Positions 8,231-14,611 of a stretch of DNA of 23,254 nt are shown piece after piece. The notes below the pieces were generated by a model that worked only from the letters and a program-made list of their open reading frames with translations, searched no databases and was not told where the DNA came from. Each line of letters opens with the position of its first letter. Within the stretch, counting starts at the first letter, position 1. The position numbers and the translations under genes are program-made. This DNA comes from a virus. The stretch covers positions 1 through 23,254 of IMG/VR virus record IMGVR_UViG_3300040801_001865. One strand, written 5' to 3'.

Positions 8231-8755
8231 ATGGCATTCACTGGTAACAAGCTTTTGGTTTCGGGAACCCCGGCAGCAAACGGGGCACGGCCAACAACTG
8301 AACTTTCCCCGCTTACTACGGTTGAAAATGCCGCTGGTTCTTTGCCGGGTGATAACGTCATTGGTGGGATCACGATCCCCGGTGACAACGTTATTGCGAG
8401 CATTTCAATTCCCGTCAATGGGGCCATTGCAGGAATCACCATTCCGGCGGACGGGACAATTGCCGGACTGACTTTTTCAGCGACACCAACCCAAGCGGAA
8501 GTTGAAGCCCTTCGGGATCAATGCGAAATTTTGCGGGATGGCGTTGCCAGCTTGTTGACTGAAAACGAATTGCTTCGGGATGGCGTTGCCAGCTTGTTGA
8601 CTCAAAGCGAAGTTTTGCGGGATGCCCTTGGTTCACTTCTCCCCGAAGATGAAAAGATTCGGGATTTTTTGGCGTCTGTTGAAAGCCGCCAACAAGAAAT
8701 CCGGGATCGGTTGAAAGTCACCGGCGGCGTTGGCATCATCAACGATCCGGCTTAA
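8231..8755 (+). CDS. Repeat-built tail-end protein (beta repeats, then coiled coil)
   Basis: A 174-residue protein, the last rightward gene. Residues 40-83 are four 11-residue repeats (GDNVIGGITIP, GDNVIASISIP, VNGAIAGITIP, ADGTIAGLTFS), likely a small beta-solenoid. After a linker, residues 101-156 are four 14-residue repeats beginning LRDG or IRD (LRDGVASLLTENEL, LRDGVASLLTQSEV, LRDALGSLLPEDEK, IRDFLASVESRQQE), each two heptads, which points to a coiled coil, probably trimeric. The end is glycine-rich (GGVGIINDPA). No family was recognised. Its place after TipJ and its fibrous make-up suggest a thin side fibre or tail-end connector. The stop codon is shared with the converging helicase gene through the sequence TTAA. 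Confidence 0.7.
   Translation: MAFTGNKLLVSGTPAANGARPTTELSPLTTVENAAGSLPGDNVIGGITIPGDNVIASISIPVNGAIAGITIPADGTIAGLTFSATPTQAEVEALRDQCEILRDGVASLLTENELLRDGVASLLTQSEVLRDALGSLLPEDEKIRDFLASVESRQQEIRDRLKVTGGVGIINDPA
8534..8602 (+). repeat. 42-base tandem repeat inside the tail-end gene
   Basis: A 27-base stretch starting CGGGATGGCGTTGCC occurs at 8534-8560 and again, without change, at 8576-8602, a period of 42 bases (14 codons). It encodes the first two LRDGVASLLT repeats. The perfect identity at DNA level, while the third and fourth protein repeats have drifted, suggests a recent duplication. Confidence 0.85.
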
Positions 8756-10131
8756 TTGGTCTTGACCAATTTTTGCAGGTTGCGAATTGCAAGCAAAAAT
8801 GCTGATTGGCCTAAACCCTTTTCTCGTAAAGCTTCGGCGGCAGCGTCGTCAATGGTTCCGGGGCAAAGCAACCGGTAAATCAAGGTTTCATGCTGTTGGC
8901 CGGTTCGAGCAAGCCGGGCGTTGAATTGATCCCAAAGTTCCCTTGAGTAAGGCGGGGTGAACCATACTGCAACCCGGCCCCCGTCTTGAAGGCCGTCAAC
9001 ACCGTGCCCGATACTTCGGGGATCGGCAACAAGGATTGGAATCTTTCCAGATCGCCAACGTGGAAGCGTGTCTTGCCCGAACTTTTCAGCTTCAGGAAAA
9101 GCCGCCTTGATCCGGTCTTGCTCATGGCGGAAGTGTGTTGCCACAAGAAGCGGTTCGCCAAGTTGCTTCTTGAGTTTCCGAAGTGCTTCAATCTTCTTTT
9201 GGTGGATTGGCACAACCCGCTTTTCGTCATCATACACGGCCCCCGAAGTGACTTGAAGCAACTTCATAACCTGAACTCCGGCGTTTACCGCCGTGATTTC
9301 TTTACCTTCAATCTCGGCCAAAAATTCTTTCTGAAGCTCTTTGTAAGTTTTGGCGGCATCCTTCGGCAAAGAAACTTCAATGTCTTCAAACCGGGTTGGT
9401 GGAATATCAAGCCAATCCTCTGTTCTAAGAGTCAATGCAAGACCGCTGACTTTTTTCAAGATGACATCATTTGAATGTTTGAGTGGTTCAAATTTGGGGA
9501 AATCCGAATAAGGGTTTGAAACCTTAAAATAAGTATCCCGAAACAAGGTAAAAGCTTTGCCCAACCGTTTGCCGTCATCAAGCAATCTGATTTGTGCAAA
9601 TATATCTAAAAGCCCGTTTGGGTGCGGGGTGCCAGTCAACCCCCAATGGAACTTGAAAAACCGTCTGTAATGACGAAACAAATTGATTCGTTTCGCCGAA
9701 TGGTTTTTAGCCCTTGAAAGCTCATCCCAAACAACTGCGTTCACTGGGACTTGGTGAACTCGCTTGCCCTTCAAATGCCTTTTACAAAAGTTGGGTATTT
9801 GCTCATAGTTAAGCAAATAAATATCAGCAGTTCCATTCTCAAAAGCGTTTTGTCCTTCCTTTGTCCGAAGGTTGGCAACCTTCATCCATGAGAATTCTTG
9901 CCATTTCTCAATTTCGTTGGGCCAAGTTAAAGTTGCAACCCGAAGCGGGGCAATCACAAGTAGCCCTTTAATTGCACCGGTGGTTGAAAGGTAGTCAAAT
10001 GCGGAAAGAACCGAAGCTGTTTTGCCCAACCCCATGCCCGCAAAAAGGGCAGCTTCTTCCCGTTCTTTCAACCAATCAATTGCAAGGCTTTGATGCTGAA
10101 GCGGTGAGAAACTTTTCACGAAGCTTTTCAA
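8752..10131 (-). CDS. SNF2-type (superfamily 2) DNA helicase
   Basis: A protein of 459 residues. Motif I is GMGLGKT (32-38), the acidic motif II is VVWDELSRAK (133-142, DE at 136-137), motif III is LTGTPHPNG (165-173), and the C-terminal lobe holds SIGHGVDGLQ (373-382) and motif VI, QFNARLARTGQ (402-412). This is the complete two-lobe core of phage SNF2-like ATPases, which move along or remodel duplex DNA in replication or recombination. There is no ATG before motif I: the frame opens with TTG at 10131, with GTG at 10119 as an alternative. The start overlaps the 66-residue gene upstream by 56 bases. It is the last gene of the leftward block and stands in the same cluster as VRR-NUC and polymerase genes, as in many other phages. 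Confidence 0.88.
   Translation of the reverse strand: MKSFVKSFSPLQHQSLAIDWLKEREEAALFAGMGLGKTASVLSAFDYLSTTGAIKGLLVIAPLRVATLTWPNEIEKWQEFSWMKVANLRTKEGQNAFENGTADIYLLNYEQIPNFCKRHLKGKRVHQVPVNAVVWDELSRAKNHSAKRINLFRHYRRFFKFHWGLTGTPHPNGLLDIFAQIRLLDDGKRLGKAFTLFRDTYFKVSNPYSDFPKFEPLKHSNDVILKKVSGLALTLRTEDWLDIPPTRFEDIEVSLPKDAAKTYKELQKEFLAEIEGKEITAVNAGVQVMKLLQVTSGAVYDDEKRVVPIHQKKIEALRKLKKQLGEPLLVATHFRHEQDRIKAAFPEAEKFGQDTLPRWRSGKIPILVADPRSIGHGVDGLQDGGRVAVWFTPPYSRELWDQFNARLARTGQQHETLIYRLLCPGTIDDAAAEALREKGLGQSAFLLAIRNLQKLVKTN
8754..8774 (+). terminator. Candidate terminator of the tail operon
   Basis: Directly at the tail-end stop codon, AATTGGT (8754-8760) and ACCAATT (8765-8771) form a seven-base stem with the loop CTTG, and the stem runs into TTTTT (8770-8774) on the plus strand. 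The stem is AT-rich, so termination may be weak. It lies inside the last codons of the converging helicase gene. No T-run follows it on the minus strand, so it would serve only the rightward genes. Confidence 0.45.
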
Positions 10132-10276
10132 TTTGTTCTTTTTGGGATCGGGTGAAAGAACGGTTGCGTTTCACGCTGGAAACAAAAGCCCGTTGCGGCT
10201 TTGTCAGTAATCCCCAAATGGCGTTGTCATTCAAACGGCGGACGGTTGCCCGTAGTTCTTCGGTTGTGATTCGCAT
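10076..10276 (-). CDS. Small unknown protein between VRR-NUC and helicase
   Basis: A 66-residue protein bridging the 97-base gap between the nuclease and the helicase; it overlaps the nuclease end by 46 bases and the helicase start by 56. The N-terminus (MRITTEELRATVRRLN) and the C-terminal half (PQRAFVSSVKRNRSFTRSQK, then EQIEKLREKFL) are helical and basic. The pattern F-[VI]-x-S-[VI], then LT/FTxxQ, then a leucine-rich helix, is common in short phage proteins next to replication helicases, but I cannot name the family. A shadow frame would be unlikely to give such a coherent charged helix pattern while exactly filling a gap. Confidence 0.55.
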   Translation of the reverse strand: MRITTEELRATVRRLNDNAIWGLLTKPQRAFVSSVKRNRSFTRSQKEQIEKLREKFLTASASKPCN

Positions 10277-10548
10277 AATTTACTTATTAACTGTTTTGCT
10301 TTTTCGATGTTATCAACCCAATCAGCATTGGCGTTGTTAGAATTTATCCGGTGCATTTCCCGCCCCTGCAACTTAGTTGGTATTTCCCCCGGTGCCTTGA
10401 TTTCCAAAAACAGAATCTTGCCAGTTGGGGCAATGATGATTCGATCCGGGACGCCCCGATTTGACGGCGAAGAAAACTTGTAATAAAGACACCCATTTGA
10501 CCGGGCAAAATCGCCTATTGCTTTTTCAAGTTTTGCTTCTTTGGCCAT
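10231..10548 (-). CDS. VRR-NUC family nuclease
   Basis: A protein of 105 residues with the compact PD-(D/E)XK core of VRR-NUC domains: SNRGVPDRIII (29-39, Asp 35), then ILFLEIKAPGE (45-55, Glu 49 and Lys 51) and a following glutamine-rich helix (TKLQGREMHRI). Stand-alone viral VRR-NUC proteins cut branched DNA such as Holliday junctions or flaps. The ATG at 10548 is chosen: an in-frame ATG at 10683 would add 45 residues, but that stretch is better explained by the 53-residue gene in another frame at 10526-10687. The gene lies between small genes in the polymerase-helicase cluster, where such nucleases usually lie. It probably resolves recombination intermediates. Confidence 0.85.
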   Translation of the reverse strand: MAKEAKLEKAIGDFARSNGCLYYKFSSPSNRGVPDRIIIAPTGKILFLEIKAPGEIPTKLQGREMHRINSNNANADWVDNIEKAKQLISKLCESQPKNYGQPSAV

Positions 10549-10687
10549 TTCCAACTTCCCACCCGTTGAGGTCACAAACCCGTGCGGCGTCTTGTTCAGT
10601 TGGGTATGAGCCAACGGGGGATGGAGAACCAGGGGGGTAAATAGTGAAGCCTTTTTCTGTTTCGACCACACATGCTTTCTCATTCAT
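10526..10687 (-). CDS. Small unknown protein, 53 residues
   Basis: A short gene whose ATG (10687) overlaps the TGA of the upstream 94-residue gene as ATGA, and which runs 23 bases into the nuclease gene. It reads MNEKACVVETEKGFTIYPPG, then SPSPVGSYPTEQDAARVCDL and NGWEVGNGQRSKT. The composition is that of a small folded domain: two strands (KACVVETEKGFTIY), a YPTEQDAARVC helix like those of small phage proteins that begin with a strand pair, and a tryptophan near the end. It competes with an N-terminal extension of the nuclease in another frame, which is rich in proline, leucine and lysine without any pattern. No function can be given. Confidence 0.6.
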   Translation of the reverse strand: MNEKACVVETEKGFTIYPPGSPSPVGSYPTEQDAARVCDLNGWEVGNGQRSKT

Positions 10688-10968
10688 AAGGCAGGGCGAA
10701 GTTTCAGGTTTTTGGTTGTGTTGATGACATCAATAATTTCAAGACGCTCTTGCTTTTGGAGTTTTACAATAAGCCGCTCGATAATTGATTCACGTGGTTG
10801 ATCCCTTTCACATTCAATCAAGATCATTTTCTTGATGTCATCAATGGACGGAACCCCTTGTTCACGGCAAAGGCGGTCAAGCTTATTCCATGAGTCAATA
10901 TAACCTGATTCAAGAATGCGATGGCGGTCTTTTTCAGTTACTTTTGGCATGTTTGGAAATGGTTTCAT
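10684..10968 (-). CDS. Unknown helical protein, 94 residues
   Basis: A mainly helical, charged protein with no membrane segment. The N-terminus reads MKPFPNMPKVTEKDRHRILE; an ATG at 10950 (MPKVTEKDRH) is a second possible start. The middle (SWNKLDRLCREQGVPSIDDI) looks like a helix-turn-helix or a small adaptor, and the C-terminal part (ESIIERLIVKLQKQERLEII) could form a coiled coil. Two back-to-back palindromes lie just upstream, so it may have its own control. The stop overlaps the start of the 53-residue gene. I do not recognise the family. Confidence 0.6.
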   Translation of the reverse strand: MKPFPNMPKVTEKDRHRILESGYIDSWNKLDRLCREQGVPSIDDIKKMILIECERDQPRESIIERLIVKLQKQERLEIIDVINTTKNLKLRPAL

Positions 10969-10979
10969 AAAAGCAAAGA

Positions 10980-11007
10980 AACAAAATTTTGTTAGGTTGT
11001 CAACCTA
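10980..11007. promoter_or_regulatory. Two adjacent palindromes before the 94-residue gene
   Basis: AACAAAATTTTGTT (10980-10993) is a perfect 14-base palindrome, and TAGGTTG-T-CAACCTA (10993-11007) is a perfect seven-base inverted repeat around one base; they share base 10993. On the minus strand the second contains TTGACA, a perfect -35 hexamer, though no good -10 follows at the right distance. The pair sits 12 bases before the ATG at 10968 and covers the stop of the methyltransferase remnant. An operator is the likeliest reading. Confidence 0.4.
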
Positions 11008-11119
11008 TAATCCGCAAGCTTCTTGAATGCGTTTTGTAGCCATTTCAAAATACTTCGGTTCTTTCTCGAAACCGATAAATCGACGGTTCTAAACAATCAC
11101 CTTGTTTTAGATCGAACAT
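11005..11119 (-). pseudogene. DNA methyltransferase remnant with a large internal deletion
   Basis: On the minus strand, an ATG at 11119 that overlaps the polymerase stop (TGATG) opens MFDLKQGDCLE, the typical first residues of an adenine or cytosine-N4 DNA methyltransferase (the GDCLE motif that precedes the catalytic region). The frame then shifts and, from about 11087 to the TAG at 11005, a second frame reads NRRFIGFEKEPKYFEMATKR and IQEACGL, the typical last helix and SAM-site strand (RRFIGFE or RRFIGIE, then Y-[FC]-x-[ILM]-A-x-x-R[IL]). Everything between, including the DPPY catalytic motif, is missing. I read this as an internal deletion of a formerly complete gene. The remnant cannot encode an active enzyme. 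Confidence 0.7.
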
Positions 11120-13161
11120 CAGTCTTTCACGTAATAAGGTTGAATGGCAGCTTCGGCTTCAATGGGTAACCCTTCAGCCCAATCGGGCAACTCACAAAGA
11201 GCGGCAGCAAATGCTTCCGGTGTTTGCCCTTTCAACCTTTCTGCAAGTGCTTGGTCATGCACAAGCATGAAAATTTGAAAGCCCCGTGTTTCCGCAACTA
11301 AAGCACCATGCGTCATAACATCGCCCGCAACGGCTTGAGTTGCATTTTCCAGAAGTTTGCCGCCGTAAGTAGAAACCCAGCCCCATTTTTCGCCCCCACT
11401 TGCAGTGCTGACTTTACCCCAGAACTGAATTTCCTCCGTCTCATATTCGCTATCGCGAAACTTCTTCAAAACTGGGAGCACGCGGGGCCGGGGATAAATT
11501 AAACAATGGCCGGATGGGAGCTTTAGAACCAGTGCTGGAAAGCCACATCGGTTGGTAACTTGAAACGCAAGTTTCTTGGTTCCCCAAAACACTTTTCCGG
11601 GGTTGAGGATCGCTTGCTTGGCAGCTTGGTCAATGGTCTTCCATGCCCGGACAATCGCAATATTGGTTTCGTCCGTTCGCCATGCTTTGACGGCTTTTTG
11701 TGCAAGCTCAAAAGAAATGTCTTGCCCGTAGTTTGCGCAAGTCTGTTGAAACTTGGCATCCCCCATGTTGTAACCGCAACCCAATTCGGCTTGCTTGCCA
11801 ACGAACCGCCAAATTTCCGATTTCTTTTTGGCAATGACTTCTTCAACGGTCTTGCCAAAAATCCTTGCTCCCATCCGTTCATAAATCGGGGCTTTCTTTC
11901 GGAACAACTCAAGTTTTGATTCGGCCCCGCAAAGCCAAGGGTTAATTCGGGCTTCAATTGCCGAATAGTCAGCATCAAGAAATTGCCCTTCGGTGTTCTG
12001 AATAAAATGCCTAATGCAAGAAGCGATTGCTTCAAGTGGTTCCCAATGAAGTGCCCGAACCGTGCTAAAATCGTTTTCCTGAATTAAAGAATAAATGCAA
12101 TCAGTGTTGTTGACCGTTGGACGGCGGAAGTTTTGTGGTTGTATGATCCGCCCGGCCCAACGATGGGTTCTTATTGCCCCTGACCACATGAGCGTTCCCC
12201 GAACCCGCCCGTCCGGGCAAGCAGCATTCAACATGGTGTTGACCTTCTTCAAGGCGGCAAAGCCAACATAAGATTTAAGTTCAAGGGCTTCATAACCAAG
12301 TTGACTAAACCCGTAAGAACTTGGGTCTTGCCCCAATACTTTTTCGACCGTTGCCGCTTGCATGTTCTTTCCGGGGAAGCCTTCTTTTTGAAGCCACTGA
12401 AGAACCTTGTCCCTTTGGGTTGGGTTTAACCCGGTGATTTCGCGGAACCGGGCCGTCAAACGTTCGTCGTATTCATCAACAAATTCTTTGGTGACTGAAA
12501 GGGCTTCAGTGTTTACAGGAACACCCCTTTCATTCATTCGGAGATCAAATTGAAAAGCCTGAAGGTTGATCCCTTCCAACTCGAACCGGGCAAGCTTTTC
12601 ATGGATCAGTTTTTCAACCCGAACATCTTGAAGACAGTATTCCCCAAGGGCGTAAAATTCTTCCGGTTCATCATCCGGCATGATCCGGGTTCGGGGATCC
12701 TTCTTGGTTGGCTTACGGGGTTGACTGAATTTATTCAGCAATTGCTTGCCCCGTTTGTCTTTAACCGTCTCAAGGTTCAGAAAATCCCCGGCAGCTTCAA
12801 GCGAATGGGGGATTGCGGCACGGCGGCACAAAGCGGCGGTGCAACGCCATTGTTCCAGTTTGGGGGCCGGGATGCCGAATGTTTTTTCCCAAAGGTATTT
12901 GGTGATAGCGATTTCAAACGGGGCGTTGTGGGCGTAAATAATTGCTTCGCCTTTTGATGCCAGTTCCAGCAATCGCATTGCTTCGGCATTGTCTTTTCGG
13001 TTGCAAAGCCAAAGGGCCGGTTCTTTGTCATGTTCAGCAATGGCCAAACAAAGAATTTCCGTTGAAGGGTCACAAGCGTAACGGTATTGCCCAAATCCCT
13101 TCAAGCCCTCGCCGCCAAGGTCTGAATAAGTTTCGTAATCAAGCGATAGAGTTAAAGCCAT
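11119..13161 (-). CDS. Family A DNA polymerase with 3'-5' exonuclease
   Basis: A 680-residue protein with both Pol I-type domains. Exonuclease motif I is SLDYETYS (Asp 8, Glu 10), motif II is AHNAPFEI (77-84, with Glu where Asp is usual) and motif III is YCLQDVRVE (175-183). The polymerase domain shows the TLMWSGAIRTHRWAGR and QPQNFRRP segments (323-348), motif A DADYSAIEAR (396-405, Asp 398), motif B RFVGKQAELGCGYNMG (452-467, Lys 456, Tyr 464) and motif C LVHDQALAE (633-641, Asp 636). Motif C has HDQ instead of the usual HDE. The YGGKLLENATQAVAGDVM stretch is typical of the phage branch of the family. It is the likely replicative polymerase. There is no 5'-3' nuclease domain. Confidence 0.93.
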   Translation of the reverse strand: MALTLSLDYETYSDLGGEGLKGFGQYRYACDPSTEILCLAIAEHDKEPALWLCNRKDNAEAMRLLELASKGEAIIYAHNAPFEIAITKYLWEKTFGIPAPKLEQWRCTAALCRRAAIPHSLEAAGDFLNLETVKDKRGKQLLNKFSQPRKPTKKDPRTRIMPDDEPEEFYALGEYCLQDVRVEKLIHEKLARFELEGINLQAFQFDLRMNERGVPVNTEALSVTKEFVDEYDERLTARFREITGLNPTQRDKVLQWLQKEGFPGKNMQAATVEKVLGQDPSSYGFSQLGYEALELKSYVGFAALKKVNTMLNAACPDGRVRGTLMWSGAIRTHRWAGRIIQPQNFRRPTVNNTDCIYSLIQENDFSTVRALHWEPLEAIASCIRHFIQNTEGQFLDADYSAIEARINPWLCGAESKLELFRKKAPIYERMGARIFGKTVEEVIAKKKSEIWRFVGKQAELGCGYNMGDAKFQQTCANYGQDISFELAQKAVKAWRTDETNIAIVRAWKTIDQAAKQAILNPGKVFWGTKKLAFQVTNRCGFPALVLKLPSGHCLIYPRPRVLPVLKKFRDSEYETEEIQFWGKVSTASGGEKWGWVSTYGGKLLENATQAVAGDVMTHGALVAETRGFQIFMLVHDQALAERLKGQTPEAFAAALCELPDWAEGLPIEAEAAIQPYYVKD

Positions 13162-13397
13162 ATCATTTCTTCTTTGTAGCTTCCCGCCGTGATAACAACA
13201 TGGATGGAAGTAACCGGCTTTGCGCTTAACTGAACCACGAATTTAGGGCAGACAAAGCCGAATTCAAATGCGTAATCTTCAACATTCTGAAGCATGAAAC
13301 CCCAAGTTGGTTTTTTGTAAAGCGGCTTGCTGAACCGGAACTTCCAAAGGTCAAAAGACCAAGGTTTAGAATGGGTCTTCTTCGTTTTCATCTTCAT
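13152..13397 (-). CDS. Unknown small basic protein
   Basis: An 81-residue protein that fills the 204-base space between the HNH-type gene and the polymerase gene, overlapping the first by 32 bases and the second by 10. It is aromatic-rich (KPWSFDLWKFRFSKPLYKKP, then TWGFMLQNVEDYAFEFGFVC) and has no membrane segment. Start codons at 13397 and 13391 are both possible. The tryptophan and phenylalanine content and the tight fit between two genes argue for a real gene. I do not recognise a family. Confidence 0.55.
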   Translation of the reverse strand: MKMKTKKTHSKPWSFDLWKFRFSKPLYKKPTWGFMLQNVEDYAFEFGFVCPKFVVQLSAKPVTSIHVVITAGSYKEEMIWL

Positions 13398-13944
13398 TCA
13401 AAGTTTGTGCTTCGATCAACTTCAAAACCTTGGCAAGAACGGCAAGTGCTTCTTCTTTGTATGCCCAAAAGCTTTTTTCGTTGCCTTGCCCTTTGGCCAA
13501 TTCGCGGGCTATTGGTTCCCAAGGTTCTTTCATGCCTTCAAGTGTGTGGTTGCAATTGTCGATCCATTTCAAAGCCCGGATGTTATCTGCTTGGTATGGC
13601 TTTGAAGGGTCAATTCGATCTATTGTTAAGCCTTCGGGGTCTTGCCCGTTACGGCGGGAAAAATAATTTGTTCGTTTGTCAAATTCCAGCAATTCCGCAA
13701 AGGTCAAAAGGAACGGGATGTTTCGTTTTCGGGCGGAATCCCGGATCATATCAAAGACATACCGCTTTGGGTTTCTTAATCGGTGCAAGCGTGATCGGCA
13801 CGTTGCACAACGGTAATGCCTAGTTTCGGGGGAAGATGGGCGTTTGCATCCCCATGAGACACAAACGCCCATCGCAATGTTCTTTAACCGGGTTTTTTCC
13901 GCAACCGGCTTGAGCAAGTATTTATGCGGAAACCCCGGTTCCAT
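13366..13944 (-). CDS. HNH-type nuclease
   Basis: A 192-residue protein. A cysteine cluster (Cys 33, 46 and 49; the last pair in CATC) suggests a zinc site. Near residue 105 comes LTIDRIDPSKPYQADNIRAL, followed by WIDNCNH (127-133): the pattern [IL]DRID...Y..[DE]N[IV]R...N..[NK] is that of the HNH fold, with the first catalytic residue replaced by Asp. A start at 13872 (MGVCVSWGCK) would remove 24 residues. It stands between the DUF2815 and polymerase genes, so it may help with DNA processing; homing is also possible. The C-terminal end (LNEDENEEDPF) is strongly acidic with a final Pro-Phe, like the docking tip of SSB (DDDIPF). Confidence 0.72.
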   Translation of the reverse strand: MEPGFPHKYLLKPVAEKTRLKNIAMGVCVSWGCKRPSSPETRHYRCATCRSRLHRLRNPKRYVFDMIRDSARKRNIPFLLTFAELLEFDKRTNYFSRRNGQDPEGLTIDRIDPSKPYQADNIRALKWIDNCNHTLEGMKEPWEPIARELAKGQGNEKSFWAYKEEALAVLAKVLKLIEAQTLNEDENEEDPF

Positions 13945-13952
13945 GCAGCCGA

Positions 13953-14528
13953 TTAAAGAAGGTCTTCGTCACTTGAAGAATCATCTTCAAGCGATTCAAA
14001 TTCTTCTTCAGGGTTAACACGGGTTTCCCCAAACGGTTCGCCATCCTTGACAAATTGGATTGCAAGAAGATTGGCGTTGACCCGCTTTCCGAAGGTATTC
14101 TTTTGCGGCCAAAGGCTAATCACAGCGTTGACGTAGCAACCGGCGTAAGGCTTCCCATCATAGGGAACAAGCGGAATCTTCGGGTTGCGGTCAACAACTT
14201 GGGGGCGGTTCTTGTTACTGGCAGAAACGAACATGGTTTCCGGGCCGTAACCGTCCTTATAGGTGCAGTCATCGTTGGTCTTTTCTTCGCCATCACGAAG
14301 GCAAGTTCCCTTCAACACTTTCATGTTGCCGTTGAATTCTTCTTTAACGACTTCGGCAATTGCGGCTTCAATTGCTTTGATGTCCTTTGCGTTGACCTTC
14401 TTATCAAGGATCAATGCTGCCCCGTATTTGGGATCGGACATTGAACCATCGGCTTGTTTCATTTGAGACGGCTTGAAAAGGGCCGGGAAGCTCAAACGAA
14501 CGTTCTTGAGGTGGATTTTGTTGCTCAT
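13953..14528 (-). CDS. DUF2815-type single-strand DNA-binding protein
   Basis: A 191-residue protein with the DUF2815 layout: KIHLKNVRLSFPALFKPSQM at the start, DPKYGAALILDKK near 30, the CLRDGEEKTNDDCTYKDGYG segment near 80, and VVDRNPKIPLVPYDGKPYAG near 112, then a VNAVISLWP strand. Proteins of this family stand in for SSB in phages that carry the DUF2800 nuclease and family A polymerase, as here. The ATG at 14528 is chosen because it fits the family start and follows the AAACCAG leader motif; the frame continues to an ATG at 14606. The last residues, SLEDDSSSDEDLL, form an acidic tail with a hydrophobic end, as in SSB proteins that dock partners through the tail. It probably coats single strands at the phage fork. 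Confidence 0.82.
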   Translation of the reverse strand: MSNKIHLKNVRLSFPALFKPSQMKQADGSMSDPKYGAALILDKKVNAKDIKAIEAAIAEVVKEEFNGNMKVLKGTCLRDGEEKTNDDCTYKDGYGPETMFVSASNKNRPQVVDRNPKIPLVPYDGKPYAGCYVNAVISLWPQKNTFGKRVNANLLAIQFVKDGEPFGETRVNPEEEFESLEDDSSSDEDLL

Positions 14529-14536
14529 TTTCTTTT

Positions 14537-14546
14537 TACTGGTTTG
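14537..14546 (-). promoter_or_regulatory. AAACCAG leader motif before the DUF2815 gene
   Basis: On the minus strand, CAAACCAGTA lies nine bases before the ATG at 14528 and no Shine-Dalgarno sequence is visible. The same core occurs in the leaders of four other genes of the block and in the repeat array near 22.6-23.05 kb. Confidence 0.4.
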
Positions 14547-14553
14547 CGGTTTA

Positions 14554-14572
14554 TTGAACCGATATGGTTCAA
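14554..14572. promoter_or_regulatory. Palindrome before the DUF2815 gene
   Basis: TTGAACC (14554-14560) and GGTTCAA (14566-14572) form a perfect inverted repeat with a five-base centre (GATAT). It lies 26 bases upstream of the ATG at 14528, with AT-rich sequence on its far side. It could be an operator or a leader hairpin. If translation started at 14606 instead, it would be within the coding region. Confidence 0.35.
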
Positions 14573-14611
14573 TATAAATATCATAGTCATCGTAAGTTTC
14601 ACTCACGGCAA

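Noticed and set aside
10549-10683. N-terminal extension of the VRR-NUC nuclease by 45 residues
   Set aside because: The other frame (53-codon gene) is more protein-like and has an ATGA overlap; stand-alone VRR-NUC proteins usually start near the chosen ATG.
11308-12957. Plus-strand frames across the polymerase gene
   Set aside because: They are antisense to a gene with complete polymerase and exonuclease motifs.
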